Assembly: GCF_000025005.1 (NCBI RefSeq) | Contig: NC_013526.1 | Span: forward strand, 186,001-250,000 | Direction of reading: 5' to 3' | DNA length: 64,000 bases | DNA from: Thermobaculum terrenum ATCC BAA-798 | GTDB lineage: Bacteria; Chloroflexota; Chloroflexia; Thermobaculales; Thermobaculaceae | Shown here: in pieces, positions 1-8,789 of the stretch | How positions within the stretch are numbered: the first letter of the stretch is position 1 | Layout of the letters: each line of letters opens with the position of its first letter | Translations under genes and position numbers: made by a program | The notes under the pieces: generated by a model | Database searches by the model: none | What the model was told of the DNA's origin: nothing | What the model saw: only the letters and a program-made list of their open reading frames with translations

Positions 1-156
1 TGCTACCCCATAGCGATCGACATGATCCGCAAGGGCAGGCTGCCGTTGGACGAGATCGTCACCCACAGGCTCCCCCTGGAAGATTTCCACAGGGGGATAG
101 AGATCATGATGTCGCGCGAGCACTCGATCAAGGTGGTGCTCGAGCCCAACGCTTGA
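1..156 (+). CDS. 3' end of a zinc-type MDR alcohol dehydrogenase (partial)
   Basis: The first 51 codons visible are the C-terminus of a medium-chain dehydrogenase/reductase; the gene begins outside the window. The tail (IDMIRKGRLPLDEIVTHRLP, then an FHRGIEIM helix and a final IKVVLEP strand) matches the end of threonine/sorbitol dehydrogenase-like enzymes, in which this part closes the catalytic domain. The next gene, 39 bases downstream on the same strand, encodes another member of the family and ends with an equivalent segment (ITGHYPLAEAESAM, then VKVMVLP). The two probably belong to one catabolic operon for a sugar, polyol or sugar acid. The substrate cannot be told from this fragment. 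Confidence 0.8.
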   Translation, partial: CYPIAIDMIRKGRLPLDEIVTHRLPLEDFHRGIEIMMSREHSIKVVLEPNA

Positions 157-195
157 AGTACAGGAGATGCTAGCTCAGAAAGGAGAGGCGAGCCA

Positions 196-1224
196 ATGCG
201 TAACGAAGCAGCAGTGCTCTACGGTCCGCACGACGTGCGCCTGGAGGAGCGGCCAGTGCCTGTGCCAGGGCCACGGGAGGTGCTGGTGGAGGTCAGGTCC
301 GTGGGCGTGTGCGGCTCCGACGTACATTACTACGAGCATGGCAGGATAGGTAGCTTCGTCGTTGAGCAGCCCCTGGTGCTGGGGCATGAGTCCATGGGCG
401 TGGTGGTTGGCCTGGGCAGCGAGGTCACGAAGCACCATGTGGGCGAGAGGGTGGCGCTGGAGCCGGGCGTGCCGTGCGGCACCTGCCGGGAGTGCCGTGC
501 CGGCAGGTACAACCTGTGCCCGTACGTCAAGTTCTTCGCGACCCCTCCGGTGGACGGGGCCTTCGCGAGGTACGTCACCATCCACGAGGACTTCGCCTAC
601 GCCCTGCCCGATGAGATCTCGGACGATGCCGGCGCGCTGGTGGAGCCGGTCTCGGTGGGGCTGTGGGCGTGCAGGAAGGCGCGGCTGCGAGGCGGGGAGC
701 ACGTGCTGGTGACCGGTGCCGGCCCGATCGGCCTGCTCGCCATGCAGGCGGCCTTCGCTCTGGGGGCTGCCAGGGTGACGGTGACCGACGTGGTCGACGA
801 GCGCCTGCAGTTCGCCCGCAAGGTCGGAGCGACGGCCACGGTCAACGTCCGCAGCACACCCCTCGTCGAGGCCGGGGTCGAGGCCGACGTCCTCATAGAG
901 TGCTCCGGCAGCCCCACCGCGGTCGCCGATGGCCTGAGGTGCCTCCGTCCCGCGGGTACGGCTGTGTTGGTGGGCATGGGGCCCGGGGAGACGGTCGAGA
1001 TACCTGTGGCGTACCTGCAGCAGCACGAGATCTGGCTCACCGGCACCTTCCGGTACGCCAACACCTATCCCGACGCCATCGAGCTGATCCGGGCAGGCAA
1101 GATACGCCCTGAGGAGATCATCACCGGGCATTACCCGCTCGCCGAGGCCGAGAGCGCGATGCAGGCGACCAGGCGGGACCCCTCCCAGGTCAAGGTCATG
1201 GTGCTGCCCCAGCTGGAGGCCTAG
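196..1224 (+). CDS. Zinc-dependent sorbitol/polyol dehydrogenase-like MDR enzyme
   Basis: This 342-residue cytoplasmic NAD(P)-dependent dehydrogenase belongs to the sorbitol/L-iditol dehydrogenase branch. Catalytic zinc ligands are visible at Cys39, His64-Glu65 and Glu150. A structural zinc site is formed by Cys94, 97, 100 and 108 (C-x2-C-x2-C-x7-C). The Rossmann fold starts with GAGPIG at 174-179. Length is typical for the family. The ATG is chosen because an AAGGAGAGG ribosome site lies just upstream. It is followed after 3 bases by a 2-hydroxyacid dehydrogenase, which suggests sequential oxidation and reduction of a sugar-derived substrate. The GntR/LacI regulator at 2836 is a plausible controller. 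The polyol or sugar used is unknown. Confidence 0.88.
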   Translation: MRNEAAVLYGPHDVRLEERPVPVPGPREVLVEVRSVGVCGSDVHYYEHGRIGSFVVEQPLVLGHESMGVVVGLGSEVTKHHVGERVALEPGVPCGTCRECRAGRYNLCPYVKFFATPPVDGAFARYVTIHEDFAYALPDEISDDAGALVEPVSVGLWACRKARLRGGEHVLVTGAGPIGLLAMQAAFALGAARVTVTDVVDERLQFARKVGATATVNVRSTPLVEAGVEADVLIECSGSPTAVADGLRCLRPAGTAVLVGMGPGETVEIPVAYLQQHEIWLTGTFRYANTYPDAIELIRAGKIRPEEIITGHYPLAEAESAMQATRRDPSQVKVMVLPQLEA

Positions 1225-1227
1225 CGG

Positions 1228-2172
1228 ATGCCCAGGTACAGGGTGCTGCTGCTCGAGCCGATCCACGAGAGCGGCATGCGCAAGCTGGCGGAGCACGTCG
1301 AGCTGGTGCTGGCCGATGGCCTGGACGAGGAGGCGCTGTGCCGGCAGGTGAGGGGCGTCCATGCCTTGGTGGTGAGGGCCGGCGGGAGGATCACGCGGAG
1401 GGTGCTGGAGGCGGCGGATAGCCTCCGGGTGATAGGCCGGCACGGCGTGGGCCTGGACAACATCGACCTGGAGGCGGCCCGCGAGCTGGGCGTGGCCGTG
1501 GTGTACACCCCTCTGGCCAACGCCGAGTCGGTCGCCGAGCACGCGGTGGGGATGATGCTGGCGCTCGCCAAGCGGCTGCGGGAGGGCGATGCGGCGCTGC
1601 GCAGGGGCGAGTGGGGCGCCCGCTACTCGCTCACGGGCAGGGAGCTGCTCGGCAAGGCCCTGGGCGTGGTGGGCATGGGCAGGATAGGTCGCCGCGTGGC
1701 CGAGATCTGCTCCCTGGCCTTCTCGATGGAGGTGATGTTCCACGACGTCGTGGAGCCCCAGCTGCCGCCCGGCCTGCGGGCGATCAGGGTGGACCTGGAG
1801 GAGCTGCTGTCCAGGGCGGACTTCGTCAGCCTCCACGTGCCCTTGCTCCCGTCCACGTACCACATGCTGGGGGAGAGGGAGCTGAGGCTCATGCCCAGCA
1901 CCTCGTGCCTGGTGAACACCTCCAGGGGTGGGGTGGTGGACCAGGACGCTCTGGCCAAGGCGTTGCGCGAGGGCTGGATCGCCGGGGCGGCGCTGGACGT
2001 GTTCGAGGCCGAGCCCCTGCCGCCGGATAGCCCCCTGCTGGAGCTGCCCAACGTGCTGGTCACCCCTCACATGGCCTCCCATACCGAGGAGTCCCTGCGG
2101 AGGATGAGCGAGGTCGTGGACGACGTCCTCGCCGTGCTGGAGGGGCGACAGCCCAGGTTCAGGGCGGTGTAG
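1228..2172 (+). CDS. D-2-hydroxyacid dehydrogenase (phosphoglycerate dehydrogenase-like)
   Basis: This 314-residue enzyme interconverts a 2-oxoacid and a D-2-hydroxyacid with NAD(P). The nucleotide fold carries GMGRIG at 149-154. The catalytic triad is in place: Arg233 (TSRGGVVD), Glu262 (DVFEAEP) and His281 (TPHMAS). It lacks the ACT/ASB extension of serine-pathway SerA, so it is better read as a glyoxylate, hydroxypyruvate or sugar-acid reductase than as a dedicated serine biosynthetic enzyme. The start lies 3 bases after the preceding dehydrogenase, so the two are cotranscribed and probably translationally coupled. It converges on the Fur gene with 2 bases between stop codons. Confidence 0.88.
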   Translation: MPRYRVLLLEPIHESGMRKLAEHVELVLADGLDEEALCRQVRGVHALVVRAGGRITRRVLEAADSLRVIGRHGVGLDNIDLEAARELGVAVVYTPLANAESVAEHAVGMMLALAKRLREGDAALRRGEWGARYSLTGRELLGKALGVVGMGRIGRRVAEICSLAFSMEVMFHDVVEPQLPPGLRAIRVDLEELLSRADFVSLHVPLLPSTYHMLGERELRLMPSTSCLVNTSRGGVVDQDALAKALREGWIAGAALDVFEAEPLPPDSPLLELPNVLVTPHMASHTEESLRRMSEVVDDVLAVLEGRQPRFRAV

Positions 2173-2174
2173 CG

Positions 2175-2612
2175 CTACCGGCAGCGCTCGCAGCGGCCGT
2201 AGATCGCGTAGTGTACCATCAGGGCGTCGAAGCTGTAGCGCTCCATGATCTGCCGGTGCACCTCGTCGAACGTGTCCTGAGGTATCTCCCACATCTCGCC
2301 GCATCCCAGACATATCAGGTGATGGTGGTCGGCGCGGTCTATGGGATGGTAGCTCCACGTGCCCTTGCCGAGGTCCGTCTGGGTGATGAGCCCGGCGTCC
2401 CTGAGCAGCTCGAGGGTCCTGTAGACCGTGGAGAAGCTGATGTGGGGGTACATCAGCTTGACCTGCTCGTAGAGCTCCTCGGCGGTCACGTGGTCGTCGG
2501 TGGACAGCAGGTACTCCAGGATCATGATGCGCTGCGGGGTTATCCTGCAGCCCTGCCGCTTGAGCACCTCCACGGCGCTCTCCATCGTCATCTTGGGAGC
2601 TTGGTCGGCCAT
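2175..2612 (-). CDS. Fur-family metal-responsive repressor
   Basis: The 145-residue protein has an N-terminal winged helix (residues about 10-85, including TPQRIMILEYL and STVYRTLELL). A metal-binding dimerisation domain follows, with His96-98 (DHHHLICLGC). Two CxxC pairs, Cys101/104 and Cys141/144, are the usual structural zinc site. Members sense Fe, Zn, Mn or peroxide; the specific metal cannot be called. GGAGGTGATAC precedes the ATG. An AT-rich promoter region and an inverted repeat (2651-2666) lie upstream, suggesting autoregulation. No iron or zinc uptake gene is adjacent, so its targets are likely elsewhere. Confidence 0.93.
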   Translation of the reverse strand: MADQAPKMTMESAVEVLKRQGCRITPQRIMILEYLLSTDDHVTAEELYEQVKLMYPHISFSTVYRTLELLRDAGLITQTDLGKGTWSYHPIDRADHHHLICLGCGEMWEIPQDTFDEVHRQIMERYSFDALMVHYAIYGRCERCR

Positions 2613-2650
2613 GTATCACCTCCCTCTGGCCATACTGCATGTTTTTCTTA

Positions 2651-2666
2651 TTGCACTTTACTGCAA
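2651..2666. promoter_or_regulatory. Candidate operator upstream of the Fur gene
   Basis: TTGCA and TGCAA form a perfect 5-bp inverted repeat around a 6-base spacer in a short AT-rich stretch about 40 bases before the Fur start. Fur-family repressors bind AT-rich palindromes of this kind and often control their own gene. Assignment is by position only. Confidence 0.35.
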
Positions 2667-2835
2667 ATACATATATTTTTCAAGGGGGTTGGCCGAATCC
2701 TAAGAGGAGTATGCTCGGGCCACGATCTTTGCTATATATGCCCGCATGTGCGTTGCTCCAAGGCTATGGGTGTCGAGATCGAGCGCGGATTATGATATAT
2801 TTGATGTGTTGACAAATCAACCGAGGTGGAGCCCG

Positions 2836-3984
2836 ATGAGCTTGGAAGACAGACCGCTGCCAGAGTACTACAAGATCAAGATGGCGCTGCTCAACGAGAT
2901 ACGGCAGGGCAGGTTCGTGCCCGGCCAGTCTTTCATCACCGAGAAGGAGGTGTGCAGGCGCTTCGGGGTCAGCCGCATCACCGCCGCCCGCGCCCTCAAC
3001 GACCTGGTGCGCGAGGGCGTGCTGACCCGCAGGCGCGGGCTGGGGACGTTCGTCACGGGCACGATGGAGTCGCCGCCACAGGGGCACAGGGAGGGCAGGC
3101 TGATAGCCTGCATATTCGAGGTGCTGCACGGGCACCACGTCATCGAGATCCTCAGGGGCATAGAGGAGGTCTGCAGGGCGGAGGGCTTCCACACGCTCCT
3201 GTTCGACTCCATGCTCTCGGCCCAGACCGAGGTGCAGAACCTCAGGCGCGCCAGGCAGGCGGGGGCCGTGGGCGTGATCCTGTACCCGGTGGATGGTTCC
3301 CCCAACGCCGTGCATATAGAGGCCCTGCTGCAGGAGGGCATGCCCGTGGTGATGGTCGACCGCTACTACCCGAACGTGCCGACCGACAGGGTCTTGCCCG
3401 ACAGCTGGTCGGCCGGGTACCTGCTGACCAAGGAGCTCATCGGGCGCGGGCACAAGCACATCGCCACCGTGTGGGGTGAGACCTCGTGCACGAGCGTGCA
3501 GGAGAACCTAGCTGGGCACCTGCAGGCGCTGCGGGAGCACGGGCTCGAGATCATCCCCGACCTGACCGCGCTGCGCCCCTACGACTCGCTACCCGAGGAC
3601 GGCAGGCTGGCGATCCTGCGTGGGTGGATGTCCGCCCCTTACAGGCCCACGGCCATGCTGGCGGCCAACAGCCACGTGCTGACCGTTGTCGCCAAGGACC
3701 TGGCCCGCATCGGGCTGGAGCCCGGACAGGTGGCCCTGGCCTCGGCCGCGGACGACAACCCCGAGGCCCTCTACACGCTCGGGGCGATGACCGCCGTGCT
3801 GCCCTCCAGGCACATGGGCGTGGAGGCCGCTCGCCTGCTCATGGAGCGGATAAAGCAAGGAGGGGAGAGGCCCTACAGGCACGTGGTGCTACCGGTCACG
3901 ATCGTCCCCCATATCTCCACCGACCAGATCCAGGACCTCGCGGGCACCTCTCAGCAGGTCGTGCGGTCCCAGCTGCCTGGCTAG
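2836..3984 (+). CDS. GntR-type DNA-binding / LacI-type sensor hybrid regulator (AraR-like)
   Basis: The 382-residue protein joins an N-terminal GntR winged helix (about 8-75; FGVSRITAARALNDLVREG, then RRRGLGTFV) to a LacI/periplasmic-binding-protein-like sugar sensor (about 95-370). This is the architecture of the arabinose repressor AraR. The start at 2836 is preferred to an earlier in-frame GTG because GAGGTGGA lies just before it and the conserved domain begins soon after. A GTTGA/TCAAC inverted repeat (2808-2821) sits between the candidate -10 and the ribosome site, suggesting autorepression. The neighbouring dehydrogenases make a sugar, polyol or sugar acid the likely effector. Confidence 0.88.
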   Translation: MSLEDRPLPEYYKIKMALLNEIRQGRFVPGQSFITEKEVCRRFGVSRITAARALNDLVREGVLTRRRGLGTFVTGTMESPPQGHREGRLIACIFEVLHGHHVIEILRGIEEVCRAEGFHTLLFDSMLSAQTEVQNLRRARQAGAVGVILYPVDGSPNAVHIEALLQEGMPVVMVDRYYPNVPTDRVLPDSWSAGYLLTKELIGRGHKHIATVWGETSCTSVQENLAGHLQALREHGLEIIPDLTALRPYDSLPEDGRLAILRGWMSAPYRPTAMLAANSHVLTVVAKDLARIGLEPGQVALASAADDNPEALYTLGAMTAVLPSRHMGVEAARLLMERIKQGGERPYRHVVLPVTIVPHISTDQIQDLAGTSQQVVRSQLPG

Positions 3985-4084
3985 GGCTGCCCCCTCCGCC
4001 ACAGCAAGTTCCCCCGGCCTATGCTCCTACTCGTGGGGAGATGGCCTTGCTCGCATCGGATGTGTCCCCTCCAGCCATCGCGAG

Positions 4085-4142
4085 CCTGCATCCCCCCGGG
4101 GTTGCTTCGGGGGGATGCAGGCCTGGGGATCCCGGGATCCCC
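4085..4142. terminator. Strong hairpin plus 18-bp palindrome between convergent genes
   Basis: CCTGCATCCCCCC (4085-4097) pairs perfectly with GGGGGGATGCAGG (4109-4121), a 13-bp stem with an 11-base loop. A separate perfect palindrome, GGGGATCCCGGGATCCCC, follows at 4125-4142. The region lies between the regulator (+) and the protease gene (-), where a bidirectional terminator is expected. Neither side has a clear T-tract, so Rho-independent function is likely but not certain. Confidence 0.6.
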
Positions 4143-4148
4143 TCGGGG

Positions 4149-6712
4149 CTACCTCAGGATGACGAACGCGTCGATGTCCACCCTCGGCCTGCCGGAGGTG
4201 CCCAGCACCTTGACGGTGACCGTGTGGCTGCCGGAGCTGCTCCACGCCTTGGTGTACACCACCTTGCGCGCCTGAGTGCTTGAGGCGTACAGGTCCACGA
4301 TCGCCGCCCTGACCCCGTCCACGCGTATCTCCGCCTTGCCCAGGCTCGCGGCCTTGGGCGTCACCAGGGAGACGCTGCGGCCCCGGAAGCGCAGGGTGGC
4401 CGTGGCTCCGGCCTGCGTGTGGTACTTGACGTAGCCTCCGTAGGCACCGGTCCTGGCGGTCCGCTTCCAGCCACTGGAGTAGCTGATGGCCGAGGAGTTC
4501 TCCTGCACGGCGGCTACCGTCGTTATGGGGCTGGAGGCGAATGCGCTCTCGTTGCCCGCGCGGTCGGTCGCCTGCACGCGGAACCTGTAGGTGCCCGGAG
4601 CCAGGTGCTTCGTGGTGCTGGTGGCCCCGCCCCTGTAGATGGTGCTCCAGGCGGACCATGCGCTCCCGTCGTAGGTCGACATCTGCACTAGGTAGCTCCC
4701 GATGCCGTTGGCGTCGGTCGCGGACCAGGCCACCCTCACCGGGATCTTGCTCGTGCCCAAGGTGGAGCCCGCCGGCAGGCTGACCGTGGGCGCCTTGGCC
4801 ACCGGCCTGGTGGTGTCCAGCACTATGGTATCGGAGACGATCTCCGAGGTGTTGCCCGCGGCGTCCCGGAAGCTAGCGTACACGGTCTTGGGCCCATCGC
4901 CCGCAGGGAGGGTCCAGCTGACGGATTCGCTGTAGGACTGCCACCCGGACGATCTCTCCCCCGCGTTCCAGATGGCCATCGAGCTTACGCCCCACCCCCT
5001 GTCGGTGGCGTTGATCTGGATGGTCACCTGGGCGTTGTTAGTATAATCCGCCCCGCCAGCGATCTGGATGCTGCCCGTGGGTGGCATCTGGTCGCCGGGC
5101 CTTAGGTTCATCTCCGTGGCATCAACGGCCTTCTTCACCTCGCCGCAGTCCGCGGGGGTGATGCCGCGGGTGCCCACCAGGTTGAGGCATGCCTGCTGCA
5201 GCCCCACGTACAGGTCGCCGTAATCGCTGCCGGAGAGCAGGAAGTTGGTTTCCACCTCGTAGTAGATGGCGGCGACCTTGTCTATCCCCAGCCCTCTGAC
5301 GGTCCAACCGTTGAAGCTGCCCCCGTCGACCATGAGGTATGCGGCCTTGTTGTTCACGCCGCTGTTGGTGTGCACCCTGCCGTTGTCCCCGCTGCCCGTG
5401 TAGTAGTACGGGCTGCTCATCCTGTCGGGATCGCCCATCTGCGGGGGATCCGCCATGTTCCGGATGGCCCAGATGGGTGTGTCCTCGCCCTGTAGCCAAC
5501 GCGTGGCCCTGGTGTCCGTGCCCGCGCCGTTCGTGAGGTCGTACAGCTCGCCGAAGACGTCCGACAGCGACTCGTTGATGGCCCCGGACTGGCTGTATTA
5601 TATCAGCCCGGAGGTGAACTGCGTCACTACATGGGTGAGCTCGTGCCCCACGACGTCGTCCGCCGTGAACCCATCGCCGTAGACCACTTGCTGGAAGGAG
5701 CGAGACCAGAAGGCGTCTTCGTAGGGGCACTCGTAGTCGTCAGGGCAGTACCTGACGGTGGACACGATGGGCATCCCCGCCCCGTCCAGGCTGTCCCTGC
5801 CGAACCTGCTGTAGTAGAAGTCGTACACGCCTCCCGAGAAGTCGTAGGCGCGGTCCACCTCGGGCACCGACTTGGGGGGATCGCCCTCCGAGCGGACCGG
5901 GCTGGTGCAGACGTAGGACTCGTAGGGTACGTTGTTGTTGTCGCACACCTGCCGTGACTTGGCCGTCTCCACCTGATTGAAGTGCAGGAGGACTCGGCCG
6001 GTGTGCGCGTCCACCACCACGAACTCGTTTATCTCGCCCAGCCGCCGCCCCCCCGTGCACCTCCAGCCTCCAGACGAGCGATGTGCCGGTGTTGGGGGGA
6101 GCACCTATCAGCCTCGGGTCGTAGACCCACAGCTGTGGCCTGCTGGCACGCAGTCGATGGATGGGCACATGGTGCGCCTCGGCCACCAGCCACAGCGCCT
6201 TGCCCCTAGCGACGTCGGCCGACACGGACGGGTGGACATCCAAGGTCCACACGGGCAGCAGCTCGCCGTTGGCGGATATGACGTTCCCCTCCCGGTCCAG
6301 CTGCACGTACATCTCTCCGGCTATGATGGGTATGCCCTCGTACACCTGCTGGAAGCGCACGCTCCTGCGGCCGCGGTCGAGTTGCCTGACCCGCTTGACT
6401 ACCAGCTCTCTGGCCTGATCTCTTGCCCCGAACAGCGGGCCGTATTCGGCCAGAAACGCGCGTGCCGCCGCGACCGGGGTCGGCCTGTGGAGCCCGCGCA
6501 CGGTAGAGGGGCGAGCTGGGGGTGCCTCGCAGGTAGCTTATCTTGCCGGTGGCGGCGTTGCGGGCGTGAGTGGGGTTGCCCAGCGAGCTCAGCAGCTCCC
6601 GCTCCTGCCGATCGCCGGAGGCCAGGGTGGGCTCGGTGCCTGCCGGCAGGGTGGGCAAGCACAGGGTCATGATCAGCGCACAGACGCACAACCATCTGAG
6701 ATATCTCTTCAT
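4149..6712 (-). pseudogene. Secreted thermolysin-like (M4) metalloprotease, interrupted
   Basis: The reading frame changes twice and meets one stop, yet all parts of an M4 protease are recognisable in order. They are a signal peptide (MKRYLRWLCVCALIMTLCLP), an FTP/PepSY-like propeptide, and the zinc site HELTH (5631-5645) with the downstream INESLSDVFGE glutamate. A GRVHTNSGV active-site segment, Ig-like domains and a C-terminal module ending RPRVDIDAFVILR follow. A +1 shift lies near 6500-6506. A second shift lies at a run of seven C (6048-6054, G on the coding strand). TAA at 5598-5600 replaces a Tyr-like codon between GLI and YSQSG. AGGAG precedes the ATG. Either this is a recently inactivated exoprotease or the sequence has errors; the TAA is not explained by homopolymer miscalling. 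Confidence 0.82.
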
Positions 6713-6930
6713 AGGCTTACTCCTGCTAAGGGTAGTGCTATGGAAATATCTGTGGTTGAGGGCGCGTGAGGCAGCGTTGATTATGCTAGATTATGGTCAT
6801 CTGAGCACCTCCTTGGACGGTCCTATCAATGTACTAATATTGTTTGTGTTTGTTAGTAGATTGTTAGCAGCGCTGACGGACGCTTGGTGTATTCTAGTAG
6901 CTACGAGTAGATGCTGGACTGGAGGAGAGG

Positions 6931-8763
6931 ATGCGTTACTTGGAGGTAACTGGCGAGGAGTATAGGGACAGGGTGTACGGGTGCTGGCTGGGGAAGAACA
7001 GCGGGGGCACGCTTGGAGCACCCCTGGAGCGTGCCTGGGGGCAGAGGGAGCCCTTCGACGTGTGGTGGTATCCCGAACTGCGGGAGGGGGGCATACCCAA
7101 CGACGACCTGGAGATGCAGCTGGTGTGGCTGAAGGCGCTGGAGGAGGTGGGGCCAGGGCTGCGGGCCGTGGACCTGGTGAGCTACTGGCTGGACCATATA
7201 GGGTACAACTTCGATGAGTACGGCCTGTCCAAGACAAACATGCAGCTGGGGTTGCTGCCGCCGGTGTGCGGGGCGTTCAACAACTGGTTTCGGGACTGCA
7301 TGGGCAGCCCCATCCGCTCGGAGATCTGGGCGTGCGTGGCGCCTGGGTTGCCCCGGGTGGCGGCGCGGTACGCCTACGAGGACGCGATCTGCGACCACGC
7401 GGGCGGGGAGGGCGTGTGGGGGGAGATGTTCCACGCGGCTGTGGAGGCCTCGGCGTTCGTGGTGAGGAATAGGCAGGCCTTGCTGGAGGTGGGGCTGTCG
7501 TACGTGCCGCCCTGGAGCAAGGTGAGGGTGGCGATCGAGGCGGTGCTGGAGGCGCGTGCGCGGGGGCTGGGATGGCTGGAGGCCAGGGAGGAGGTGCTGC
7601 GGGTCGTGGGACATCCTGTGGCGCAGTACGCCCCGATCAACCTGGGGTTCGAGGTGATAGGCTGGCTGTGGGGGGAGGACTTTGGGGACGCGCTGTGCAA
7701 GGCGGTCAACTGCGGGTACGACACGGACTGCACCGGGGCGACGCTGGGGGCGATACTGGGGATCATCAGCGGCAGGCGGGGGCTGCCCTCCCGGTGGGTG
7801 GAGCCGCTGGGGGAAGGGATCGCCACCAACGAGAGCTGGGGAGGTATCAAGCACGTCTCGGGAAGCCACCCCGTGCCGCGGGATCTGGGGGAGCTGACGG
7901 AGAGGGTCGTGCGGGTGGCCCAGAGGGTGCTGGCCTGGCATGGGGTGCCTGGGGGCAGGGTGCCCGTGCCCGAGGACCACCACGAGCTGATGGCGGACGA
8001 GGGCATCAGGGAGCTGTGGGAGAGGGATCCGATGAGCTACGAGGTGGAGGGCACGAGCCTGCGCTACAGGGTAAGCTATCCGGAGGGCCCCGCCTACGTG
8101 GGCAGGGGCAAGAGGTTGCGGGTGGAGCTGACCAACCCCCATCCCGAGGCGCTGGCGATAGGGTGCGAGCTGGTGCTGGGCGGCAGGAGCTATGGTAGGA
8201 GGGAGCTGGAGGTGGAGGGCCAGGGCAGCGCGCACCTGGAGTGGGAGCTGAATCCCCCGGAGTGGGAGGGCAACCGCCTGCTGGGGTATCTAGCGTGCGA
8301 GCCGGTGGGCAGGCCCGCCGAGCCCGGGGTGCCCCTGGTGCTGGTGAGGGGGCGCAGGTGGGAGTGGGCGTTGGCCATGGATGGTGGAGCCTCCGGCTGG
8401 CGGGAGTGCTGGGCGGAGGGCAACAGGTTGCCGCTGGAGGTGCTGCCGGCGGGCTGGCGGGAGGCCTACCTGAGGGGGAGGGTCCGGGTGCCCAGGGACC
8501 TGCGGGTGAGGCTCGGGGTGCCCGCAAGCTGCCCCGTGAGGGCGTGGGTGGATGGGGTGCTGGTGGTGGACGTGGGAGACGAGGGGCCTATCAGGCCCAA
8601 CTACTCGGGCTACGGTGGGTACTACGTGGACCTGGAGCTTGCCCGTGGGGAGCACGAGGTGCTGTTGGGGTTCGTGAGGGGCGGGGGAGAGCCCGAGGCC
8701 CATCTCGTGCTCTCCCTGCCCGATAGGCTGTACGCTGGCGACACGGCAGTGGTGTGGGTGTAG
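6931..8763 (+). CDS. ADP-ribosylglycohydrolase-family protein with C-terminal beta domain
   Basis: The N-terminal 360 residues form an ADP-ribosylglycohydrolase (DraG/ARH) fold. Asn57-Asp58-Asp59 (NDDLEMQ) and GYDTDCTGATLGA (around 262-274) supply the dinuclear magnesium site expected of the family. These enzymes remove ADP-ribose from proteins, DNA or small molecules. The remaining roughly 240 residues look like beta-sandwich segments without a motif I recognise; they may bind sugar or protein. Length (610) is well above a minimal family member. GGAGGAGAGG precedes the ATG. No ADP-ribosyltransferase partner is next to it, and some family members in catabolic clusters act on nucleoside- or sugar-like substrates, so the substrate is open. 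Confidence 0.82.
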   Translation: MRYLEVTGEEYRDRVYGCWLGKNSGGTLGAPLERAWGQREPFDVWWYPELREGGIPNDDLEMQLVWLKALEEVGPGLRAVDLVSYWLDHIGYNFDEYGLSKTNMQLGLLPPVCGAFNNWFRDCMGSPIRSEIWACVAPGLPRVAARYAYEDAICDHAGGEGVWGEMFHAAVEASAFVVRNRQALLEVGLSYVPPWSKVRVAIEAVLEARARGLGWLEAREEVLRVVGHPVAQYAPINLGFEVIGWLWGEDFGDALCKAVNCGYDTDCTGATLGAILGIISGRRGLPSRWVEPLGEGIATNESWGGIKHVSGSHPVPRDLGELTERVVRVAQRVLAWHGVPGGRVPVPEDHHELMADEGIRELWERDPMSYEVEGTSLRYRVSYPEGPAYVGRGKRLRVELTNPHPEALAIGCELVLGGRSYGRRELEVEGQGSAHLEWELNPPEWEGNRLLGYLACEPVGRPAEPGVPLVLVRGRRWEWALAMDGGASGWRECWAEGNRLPLEVLPAGWREAYLRGRVRVPRDLRVRLGVPASCPVRAWVDGVLVVDVGDEGPIRPNYSGYGGYYVDLELARGEHEVLLGFVRGGGEPEAHLVLSLPDRLYAGDTAVVWV

Positions 8764-8782
8764 GGGGTGCCCCCTACACCCA
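8755..8782. terminator. Perfect bidirectional hairpin between convergent genes
   Basis: TGGGTGTAGGGGG (8755-8767) is exactly complementary to CCCCCTACACCCA (8770-8782). The stop codon of the ADP-ribosylglycohydrolase gene is inside the left arm. The stem separates it from the convergent gene ending at 8790, so it can serve both. There is no T-tract. Confidence 0.65.
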
Positions 8783-8789
8783 GGGAAGC

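Noticed and set aside
175-2640. 821-codon open frame on the minus strand
   Set aside because: It is antisense to two clear dehydrogenase genes and overlaps the Fur gene out of frame; the translation is Arg/His/Pro-rich without motifs. Long antisense frames are common in high-GC sequence.
5598-5600. TAA in the M4 protease considered as a recoded codon
   Set aside because: UAA has no known natural amino acid recoding of this sort, the expected residue is Tyr-like, and two frameshifts are present in the same gene, so inactivation or error is simpler.
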